Shown piece after piece: positions 1 to 8,289 of a stretch of DNA of 12,951 nucleotides. The stretch lies in assembly GCA_010015675.1 (NCBI GenBank), contig ML976980.1, positions 1,148,106 to 1,161,056 on the forward strand, read 5' to 3'. The notes below the pieces were generated by a model. It did no database searches. It saw nothing but the letters and a program-made list of their open reading frames with translations, and was not told the DNA's origin. Made by a program: the position numbers and the translations under genes. Source of the DNA: Byssothecium circinans (taxonomy: Eukaryota; Ascomycota; Dothideomycetes; Pleosporales; Massarinaceae). Every line of letters begins with the position of its first letter. The stretch's first letter is position 1.

Positions 1-2290
1 TTAGGATTTATTATCTTATAAGACGGCATCGCTATGGACCCAAAGAAAGTTAAAACTATAAAAGAATAGCTAAAACCTAAGATAGTTAAGGACGTGTAAT
101 TCTTTTTAGAATTTGCTAACTTCTACTAGAAGTTTATTTAGGGATACTTAAAGACTACAGCACCTCTTATAGAGATTACTAAGAAAGAGAAAAGATTTTA
201 ATAGAAATAAGAATAGTAGAAGGCTTTTAAAAAGCTAAAAGAACTATTCCTATTAGCCCCCATGCTATAGATGCACGACCTAGAATAACTACTGCAAGTA
301 GAGACAGATGCATTAGACTACGCCTTAGGAGTAATTCTCTCATAGCAAAGTAAAGACGGGAAATAGAGACTAGTATTCTACTATTCTTAAAAGTTCTTAA
401 GAGTAGAACTTAACTACGACGTTTATAATAAGGAACTACTAGCGATAGTAGACACCTTTAAATAATAGTAAGCCTAATTAGTAGGCGCTAAATACTAAGT
501 AGAGGTGTATTTAGATTACTAGAACCTAATAAGTTTTATAATAACTAAGAAACTTAACTAATAATAGGTTAGATAGGCTAAAATAATAGTAGACTATAAC
601 TTTAAGGTACACTATTACCTATGATTACTAAATAGAGCAGCGGACGCTTTTAGCCAAAGATTTAACCTTTAGGAAACAGATAGACCTATCACGCATAACG
701 CGGTCTTACGAGAGGATAAAGATAGTAGTCTAGGCTACAACTAACCACAACTATCTAAAGGAACTTTAGTTAAATAATTAGCTAAGGTAACTAAAGTTAC
801 ATAATTATGGAATAAGAAGCTTGATAAGCTTACTAAGGTAGCTAGGATTAATTATTAAGGACTAAAGGTACATGACTAAGCAGATTACAATCATTTAACT
901 CCTAAGTAGAGGGCAGATTATGATTTAGTAAACTATCTAAAGGCAAGACCACCTTAAGATAAAGAATAATAGATTAAGTTGCGCGAAGACCTCGCACTAA
1001 CCCTGATACGGAAGCTACACGAATCTAAAGAATATAGACACCCTAGGATTAATAAAATAGTTTAACGGATTTTAAATAAGTACTTAATCCCTAATGTACG
1101 AAAAATAGTTTAGAACGTGATAGGCAACTGTTTAGCATGTTCTAAGAATAAGCCTAAGTAACATAAGCCCTATAGATTACTCTAATTACTTAAACCACCC
1201 GCACGCCTATAGATTAGCGTTATGATGGACTTCATAGTAAAGCTCCTAAAATCGTTAGAACCTAGATTAGCATAGCTATGCGACTTAATATTAGTAATTA
1301 TTGACTGATTAACTAAGGCATTAATATTCATACTAATAGAAGAAATAGTTATAGCTAAAGAGATAGCTTATAAAGTAACTAAGGTACTTATTAGTTAACA
1401 CGGTGTGCTAGAATAGTTTATTACTAATTATAGAATACTATTTACCTCTAAGTATTAAAGCACGTTCCTAGCAAAGCTTAGAGTTAATAAAAAACTTTTG
1501 ACTAGCTTTCACCTATAAACTAATAGTTAAATAGAATGAATGAACTAGACACTAGAATAGTATCTAAGAATGTACGCTAATAAGCTATAAGATAACTAAG
1601 TTAAACTCCTGCTAACAGCATAATTAGCCTATAATAGCATGAAATTCTTAATAATAGGATACTTACCGCACTACGCGAATTATAGATATGAGCTAATTGC
1701 TTATTAGGATCTTAAGAACGTTGAAAGTCTTTTAGCCAGAGCTGATGACAAGGCACGACTCCTTCGCGAATTGCATGATGAATTAAGCTGATGAATTACT
1801 TAACAGAACTTTATAACAGCTAAATTAGTAAACAAAAAAAGGCTTAAGGGACTAACTCTTAAAGAGGGGGATAAAGTTTTCCTATTATAAAAAAATTTAA
1901 AAACTAAATAACCGTGCAATAAACTAGATAACCTCTAAATAGGACTATTCTAGATCCTAGAGGTTAAGGGACTAGTAACGTATAAACTAGAACTCTCTAA
2001 AAGCATACGTATATACTTTATTTTTTATAAATTACTCTTTAAACTAGTACTACTAGACGCTAAAGTTAAGACACAAGTTAAGCTTAAGGATAAAGATTAT
2101 GAGGTTAAAGAAATTAAGGACCTGCGAAAATTCAAGTATTAGTAGAAGTACTTAGTTAAGTAGAAGGACTAGCTAGATAGCTAGAATACCTAGGAACTAA
2201 TATAGAATCTTATAGACTATAAGAGACTAGTAAAGGACTACTACTAGTAGTATCTAAAGGTAATAACTTCGTGTTTACTAAGAAATTAGA
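1..2290 (+). pseudogene. pol: Copy A pol pseudogene: RT end, RNase H, integrase, chromodomain
   Basis: Read in the frame starting at base 1, the polyprotein stays in register to about 2290 without a frameshift, broken only by stops. The RT end has MDPKKVKTI (34-60) and FFLEFANFY (100-126). The RNase H acidic residues are D307, E433, D514 and D643 (first base of each codon). The integrase zinc motif has His at 1018 and 1039 and Cys at 1129 and 1138. The integrase core has D1228 (MMDFIVKLL) and E1534, but the second Asp is AAT (Asn) at 1426, in the context IT-N-YRILFTSK. The chromodomain (about 2128-2205) reads KYLVK-stop-KD-stop-LDS-stop-NT-stop, with TAG at each expected Trp (2161, 2170, 2182, 2191). 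The true C-terminus is uncertain. The product would have copied and integrated the element; this copy cannot. Confidence 0.93.
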
Positions 2291-2339
2291 GAAGTTAAAA
2301 AATAAAGAAGGATTAAAAGAGATTAAAGAAGGATTAGCC

Positions 2340-2680
2340 TATAACTAGCCTAGGTTAGCTAGTAACGGTTTAGATAGTAGTAGTTTAGACAAAATAGTAG
2401 TCCTTATACTTTTTAAGGTTTCTACCTCTTACGTAGCATCTATCACACTTAAGACACGGTAATCCTAGTTTATAAAAAAACGCTTATAGGCTTTAAGTTT
2501 AGCTAGCTTTACGCGAAGCTAGGTAGACTTAGCCTAAAGCCATGTAGCCTTAACCTTAAAATAAAAAAGTATAATTTACTTTTTCTTTTTCTCTATCTAA
2601 ACTTTCTCCTACTCCTCTTTAGGAATAAATAGACTATACTTAGCGTAAACCTAAATACAGGTAGCGCACTAACCTATAGC
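2340..2680 (-). pseudogene. Possible antisense decayed reading frame in the 3' region of copy A
   Basis: The minus strand of the segment between the pol end and the LTR reads as a fairly coherent frame, interrupted by TAA/TAG as elsewhere in the element. It includes RGVGESLDREKEK (about 2615-2577) and, near 2459-2400, LPCLKCDRCYVRGRN, a CxxCxxC cluster that could bind zinc. Composition alone could produce part of this, and the opposite strand is also partly open. I do not recognise the protein. It could be an antisense ORF of the retroelement, a captured fragment, or chance. Confidence 0.3.
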
Positions 2681-2952
2681 CATATTAATAAAATAATAAA
2701 GCTTGTATTTCTAATAACACTTATAACCCAGCGTTATTTCTAGACCTTAAGAATGAACTCAATTAGCTTAATATTAATAGCGCGTGGTGGATGATTTGGA
2801 TAGAACCTTAGGCATAGTTAAGGATAGGTTAGTAAAACCCTAAAGGAGGCTATAATACTATAAGTAACTAGGGACACGCACGACTTATATACTAGCTATA
2901 AGAAAAAGAGGCACAGTAGATACACCTCCTAGGATATTAGGACGATAACCTT

Positions 2953-2963
2953 AAAGAGGGGGA
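2953..2963 (+). other. Polypurine tract of copy A
   Basis: The purine run AAAGAGGGGGA lies three bases (TGA) before the LTR start TGTTA. This is the expected place for the RNase H-resistant primer of plus-strand DNA synthesis in an LTR retrotransposon, and it helps fix the LTR boundary. Confidence 0.85.
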
Positions 2964-2966
2964 TGA

Positions 2967-3426
2967 TGTTATAAGATAATATATAAGTGTAGCCACGCAG
3001 GAATAATATGCTTAGAGAGAGTATCAGATAGTAGGGCGCTAGGCAGAGTCAAGGTGTCAATCACGTAATCATGATCCTGCTAAGACTTAAAGATCCTATA
3101 GATCCTAGGATTAGGTAGAGGTCTTAGGAGTAGAAGGAGCAGAGGCTCTAGGTGAGATCAAGGACTTATTAGAGGAATAGAATAAGTAGTATAAAGACTA
3201 GATAGATCTCCTTTATCTTTTTAATTCTAGTTTTTTATAGTTAACTCTTAATAGTTTATCTCTTACCTAGATTAATACTTAGTTATTCTATAGTTAGTTA
3301 TAGAATTAGTTGCTTTCACACGTTTACTTTTTAAACTACTAAAGTACACCACCTAACGTATACACTATATACTAACCTTCCTCCCCTTATATGGATTAGG
3401 CTAGGCTAGTATACCCCTTAGTAATA
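2967..3426 (+). repeat. 3' LTR of copy A (460 bp)
   Basis: The LTR starts TGTTATAAGA directly after the polypurine tract and ends CCCCTTAGTAATA. The expected terminal inverted repeat TGTTA...TAACA has become TGTTA...TAATA by one C-to-T change. The boundaries are supported by the matching LTR of copy B, which is exactly the same length (7830-8289, opposite strand). The differences I compared by eye are mostly transitions in both directions, as RIP produces. Similarity between the two copies stops at 3426. Confidence 0.9.
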
Positions 3427-5560
3427 TTTATTCTTTTAGACTTATCATTGTCTATTAGACTCCTAGGTAAGCTCTTTAAGCTTTTTATCTTATAATCATG
3501 TAACCTTAGTTACCTTAGCTAACTACTTAACTAGAGTTCTTTAAAATAGTCGTGGTTAGTTGTAGCCTAGACTTCTATTATTATTCTTCTATAGGACTGC
3601 GTCGTGCGTAATAAGTTGATTTATTTCTTAAAGGTTAGATCTTTAGCTAAGAGCGTCCGCCGCTCTATTTAATAATCCTAGGCGATAGTGTACTTTAAAA
3701 TCGTAATCTACTATTATTTTAGCCTATCTAACCTATCATTAGTTAAGTTTTTTAGTTGTTATAAAACTTATTAAGTTTTAGTAATTTAAATATACCTTTA
3801 TCTAGTGTTTAGCGCCTACTAACTAGGCTCGCTATTATTTAAAGGTATCTACTATCACTATTAGCTCTTTATTATAAACGTCGTAGTTAAGTTTTACTCT
3901 TAAGAACTTTTAAGAGTAGTAGAACACTAGTCTCTACTTTTTATTATTACCTTACTATAAAAGGATTACTCCTAAGGCGTAGTCTAATGCATTTATCTCT
4001 ACTTGTAGTAGCTATTCTAAATCGTGTATCTATAGCATAGGAGCTAATAGGAATAGTTTTTTTAGCTTTTTAAAAGCCTTTTACTACTTTTATCCCTAGT
4101 AGAATCCTTTCTCTTTTTTAGTAATCTCTATAAGAGGCGCTATAGTCTTTAAATATCCCTAAATAAACTTCTAGTAGAAGTTAGCAAATCTTAAAAAGGA
4201 TTATACGTCCTTAACTATCTTAGGTTTTAGCTATTTCCTTATAGTTTTAACTTTCTTTGGGTCTATAGTAATGCCATCTCGTAAGACACTAAATCCTAAG
4301 TAATCCATTTTTTTTAACGTAGAATTCGCATTTCTCTAGCTATAAAAGTAATTAATACTTTCTAAGCTTCCTAAGCACCTTCTTAACGTATTTAATATAA
4401 TCTTTAAGCGTTCCTAAAGTATACACTAGTATATCATCTAGGTATGTAGTTATAAAGACGTCTAGGTATTTATAAAGTGCTTAGTTAATAAGCGCCTAAA
4501 ACGTTATAGGCGCGTTTGTTAGTCTAAAGGGTATAACTTTATACTTATATAATCTATAATAAGTTTTAAAAGCTATTAGCTATTTAAAGCCCTTAGCTAT
4601 TTATATTTAATAGAATCTATCTTACATATTAAATTTCATAATCTACTTAACTCTTTAAAAGTGGTCCATAAGTTCCTAGATTAGAGGAAGAGAGTAACAG
4701 TTCTTTCTTATAACGTAGTTAAGCTGTCTGTAATCTATATAAAGTTACAGCTTTTTATTCTTCTTAAGGATAAAGAGAATTAGTAAAGCTATTAAGCTTA
4801 CACTCTCTTATATATATCCTTATTTTAAGTTCTTCTTAATGTACTCCCGCAGTTCTAACTGCTAATCTAGAGTAAGCGGATATATTAGTCCTAAGTGCAG
4901 CCTTACGCCTTCTTCTAAGTAAATCTTATAATCTTAATCCTAGTAATCTAGTAATACGGTTTCTTCTATTTCTTTAAATAGGTCTTAAAACTCCTTATAG
5001 TCTAGTAGTATTATTAGTTAGGGTTCATCCTTCATAGGCGTAACTTTCCGTATCTAAATAACTCCTATTTATAAAGAGTCTTTCTTATAAATCTTTTTAA
5101 TCCTATAAGGTAATATCTTACTAATCTATCTAGTCTAACTAGGTAAGCTTTAGATTACTAGGCTTAACCTTCTATAGTGTGTTTTAGTAACTTTACGCGC
5201 TAGTTCTTAGCTAAACATCATGCCTTTTTATTAATCTATAGTAGGATTATGCTTTTTAAGCTAATTATAACTAATTAACATGTCTTCTTTACTAAGATCT
5301 ATGATGTTAAGGGATGTTATATTCTTAATTCTAAGTATGTAGAATAATACTTCTTAGGTTTCTAACCTTAAGAATCTATTACTGTAGGACATTAGTCTAT
5401 TATTAGCTAATACTACTTATATTAAATGTTCCTTATCTTAATAAGGTATATTATATTTCTTAACTACTTATAGAGAGATAATCGTCTATATAGCTCTACT
5501 ATCTATAAATACTGTAAGCTTACATCTATGTACGCGCACCTTTACCTTTAATTAATAAAC
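3427..5560 (-). pseudogene. pol: Copy B pol pseudogene: protease, reverse transcriptase, RNase H (truncated)
   Basis: On the minus strand the aspartic protease reads TVFIDSRA (active-site Asp-Ser codons 5503-5498; the usual DSG is DSR). The RT catalytic box is YLDDILVY, with tac-cta-gat-gat at 4444-4433. The RNase H motif corresponding to ETDALDYALG in copy A is present, but its catalytic Asp codon is AAT (Asn) at 3993-3991. Between YLDD and the next block the frame shifts by one base at an eight-A run (4309-4316), where seven A would keep frame; this looks like a slippage insertion. The pol frame is +1 relative to gag. The RNase H tail aligns with copy A to about its base 840, then the element is cut off. 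Many in-frame stops make it non-functional. Confidence 0.9.
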
Positions 5561-6764
5561 TAGTAGATCTAAGTGTTATATGTTATATAAAGTTATTATA
5601 GGAGTACTCTTACTAGCGTAACTTTATCCTTAGTAGCATCCTAGTTTTTTAACCCTCTAAGTTTCTTTAGAAACTAACCTAATCCCTATTTATTAGATAG
5701 GTATATTAGGTAGCTATCATTGTAACACGCTATCTATAATAGGTATCCGTGCTTTATCTTTAGGTTATTCCTTTGCAGGAAACCCTTCCTAAGTTTCTCT
5801 AAAAGGTATGCTTAACATAAGTCATCAAAGCACTATTCGTAGGGTGAATTATCGTGATTTCCCTTTCTAATAGCTTTAGGTAGGCGTCTTATAGACTAAA
5901 TATAAAAAATATTATCTCTAGCAGCCCTATCTTCTAGATAGCCTTATAGCTAGTATTGCGTCTCTAGCAACGTTCGCTATATTTGTCGTGTAAGTGTCGT
6001 CTTTCGTCTAAAAGTATCTTCTTTAGTTTTGTTAGGTAGTATTAGGAATTCATAGCGTTTGCATGCGTCTGCTAGACACTTAGAAAGAGGTAGTTTTTTA
6101 TAGCTAGCTCTATGCCTAGCCTATGCTACTTCTTCTTTTAAGAGGAGGTAGAACATGTATCCTAGGAGTGTCTTGCACTTATTCTACTCTAGCTCCTTAT
6201 GTTTCCTATCTAGAGGATGTCCTATAGGGTAATAGTAGAGACATATGTTATTCTTATATACTATTACTTCTCTATCTATTTAACTAGCTAGCTAGTATCC
6301 TGCAACGTGCTTACTAAGCTAATGTAGTTAGTAGTGCGTATTATAGCACCTACTCTATCTTAGGCGCTTATGCTATTTTTACTAGTATTTAAAGTGATGT
6401 ATATAGTAGTTGTCTTCTAAGCAGTCCTTTTTAAGAAGAAGAGCGTAAAAGGCCCGTCTAGGCGTGTATTACACGCTCTTTCTTTCCTATAGGTAAGCGA
6501 CGTAGTGCTCCCTTATATAGTTGTACTATTTAACTTTATCATATTTATTATTAATCTTAATTTATCATACTTTTATTTATAAACTTTATTCTTTTATTAC
6601 TACTACTACTACTTCATGGGCGTAGCCACCGCGCACTAGTGTATCTTAAGTATACGTTTCGCCTTTATGTACGTTATCTCTACATATCTAGCATAAATTA
6701 TCTTTAAGCTGTTGAAGGACCTCATGGTTATTTATTTAGTTTAAAAAGCAAGTTATTTAAGTTA
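5540..6764 (-). pseudogene. Decayed open frame between gag and protease of copy B, function unknown
   Basis: Gag's frame carries on past the zinc knuckle for about 400 further codons to roughly 5540 with no frameshift. A possible separate start is the ATG at 6617-6615, followed by AAG, four TAG and two TAA codons; before RIP these were probably a glutamine run. Further on it has His- and Cys-containing stretches such as RCYNTHY (about 6360-6340), then GHPLDRKHKELE and CLADACKRYEFLILPNKT (about 6080-6030). The stops are nearly all TAG/TAA, so most of it would read through before mutation. It could be an enlarged gag C-terminus or a separate ORF. A TAA at 6764-6762 may be gag's real stop or a mutated CAA. 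I do not recognise a known domain. The gag-to-protease spacing is longer than usual for this group. Confidence 0.55.
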
Positions 6765-7790
6765 AAATGGGCCCCGCATTACTAACATTGTCGTTAGAGG
6801 ATTCTATTACCTAATCTAGTTCTAAAGGTAGCCTTAGTTCTTTAGGTAATCTCTATAGAAGTGTCCTATTTCACCGTATCAGAGACATGCCTTCTTCTTG
6901 AAGCGTTCTTAGTATTATTCGTAGGTTAGGCTATTTAGCTATCTTCCCTTACCTTTATTAAACTACTTTTTTTATTAGACTTTATCTATTATTACTACAT
7001 TACTATCTTAGTTATACCATAGTGTCTTTAGCTTCCTATATCTTCTAAAGTTAAAAATAATTATTATGTCACGTTATTTTTTTTATATTACTCATATATA
7101 AAGCCTGTTGTTAATTTAGGTAGCTAAGTTAATTATATCTTGTAAGTTATCTAGCTTATTATAATAGATTATCCTATCCTTAACAGTTTCCTTTAGCCCG
7201 TTATAGAAGGCTGTGCGTAAAGGCGTATTATCTTAATTAATTTTTAACTATAGTTGTTTAAACTCTATTATATACTTCGCGACTAATTTCTCCTACTAGA
7301 TCTAAGATATCCTTTGCTCTACCTAGGTCTCTTTGTTAAGTTCTTTAAATACTTTCTAAATCTCTTCCTTAAATGCTGTCTAGCTCTTAAAGATAGCTTT
7401 TGTATTATCTTTATAATGCTTTACCTCATTTATAAGATAGTCATTTATAAAGGGTTATATCTAAGTAGCTGCCCTATCCTTTAGATGTATACTAGCTGCA
7501 AGGATCTTGTCTTAGTTCTCTATTATAGAGTTAAACTAATAGTATAAATCTATGTTAGTAAGGAATAGCTTTAAGCTGTCTCATTCTTTATCATACTTCT
7601 TTAGCGCTATAATCTTTCTACGGGGTATAGTGTCTTTAGCCTAGAGTTAAGTAATCACCTACATTAATCCATTAATCTATTCAGCCTATTGCTATAACTA
7701 GTTAGCCTAGTTAGCTATTACTAATGCTAGACTTAAAGCAGGTATACTAACACTATTACTAGTAACACGTAGGGTAGCAGGAGCTACCAT
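6762..7790 (-). pseudogene. gag: Copy B gag pseudogene with degraded CCHC zinc knuckle
   Basis: The frame starts at ATG 7790-7788 (MVAPATLRVTS), 40 bases inside the LTR. Its centre matches a retrotransposon gag (capsid) domain, including TPLRTAFYNGLKETVKDRI, a typical block of Ty3/gypsy capsid proteins. Near residue 302 lies a CX2CX4HX4C nucleic-acid-binding knuckle in which only the first Cys (6887) and the His (6863) survive. The second and fourth positions (6878 and 6848) are TAC (Tyr) where TGC is expected, each explained by one TpG-to-TpA change. Gag would form the particle and package RNA. Numerous TAG/TAA stops inactivate it. Confidence 0.88.
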
Positions 7791-7829
7791 TACGTACGTT
7801 TAGGTTCTTAAACCTGTAGGTAGTCAAAG
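7791..7829 (-). other. 5' leader of copy B, expected primer-binding region
   Basis: Thirty-nine bases separate the LTR from the gag ATG. The sequence right after the LTR reads CTTTGACTACCTACAGG on the minus strand. It lacks the TGG expected of a site complementary to a tRNA CCA end. A short hairpin, AGGTT-taag-AACCT, follows. RIP may have altered the site, or the element may use another primer. Confidence 0.45.
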
Positions 7830-8289
7830 TATTACTAAGGGGTATACTAGCCTAGCCTAATCTATGTAAGGGGAGGTAGGTTAGTGTAGGATATATACGT
7901 TAGGTAGTATACTTTAGTAGTTTAAGAAGTAAATATGTGAAAGCAACTAATTCTATAACTAACTATAAAATAACTAAGTATTAATCTAGGTAAGAGATAA
8001 ACTATTAAGAGTTAACTATAAAGAATTAGAATTAGAAAGATAAAAGAAATCTATCTAGTCTTTATACTGCTTACTTTGTTTTTTTGATAAGTCCTTAATC
8101 CCGCCTAGAGTCTCTGCTCCTTCTGATCCCTAGATCTTTGCCTAATCCTAGGATCTATGGGATCTTTAAGTCTTAGCGGGATCATGATTACGTGACTAAT
8201 GCCTTGACCCTATGCCGCGCCCCACCATCTGATACTCTCCCTAAGCGTATCGTTTCTACGTGGCTGCGCTCACACACTGTCTTGTAACA
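7830..8289 (-). repeat. 5' LTR of copy B (460 bp)
   Basis: On the minus strand it starts TGTTACAAGACAG at 8289 and ends CCCCTTAGTAATA at 7830. It has the same length and ends as copy A's LTR. It keeps more C and G at its start (for example ACAAGACAGTG against ATAAGATAATA in A), so it is locally less RIP-mutated. It would have held the element's promoter. Confidence 0.9.

Larger units (their letters stand above)
1..3426 (+). mobile_element. Ty3/gypsy LTR retrotransposon copy A, RIP-degraded, 5' part outside window
   Basis: The plus strand carries, in order, the end of reverse transcriptase, RNase H, an integrase with zinc-binding and catalytic domains, a chromodomain, a roughly 0.67-kb 3' region, a polypurine tract and a 460-bp LTR. 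That order and the C-terminal chromodomain identify a chromovirus of the Ty3/gypsy (Metaviridae) group. The copy is dead: its pol frame holds about 70 stop codons by hand count, nearly all TAA or TAG, as expected when CAA, CAG and TGG codons are hit by RIP. The element begins upstream of base 1. It ends at 3426 against copy B, into which it appears to have inserted; the first flanking bases (tttat, 3427-3431) are the candidate target-site duplication. Confidence 0.93.
3427..8289 (-). mobile_element. Ty3/gypsy LTR retrotransposon copy B, RIP-degraded, truncated by copy A
   Basis: This is a second copy of the same family as A, on the minus strand. It reads LTR (8289-7830), gag (from 7790), gag-frame extension, protease, RT and RNase H, and stops at 3427 at a point equivalent to roughly base 850-880 of copy A. 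Integrase, chromodomain and 3' LTR are missing here. Since A's complete 3' LTR begins right at the break, A most likely inserted into B and the missing part lies upstream of the window. The outer flank (tcttt, 8290-8294) is a candidate target duplication. Every coding segment carries many TAA/TAG stops. Confidence 0.9.
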
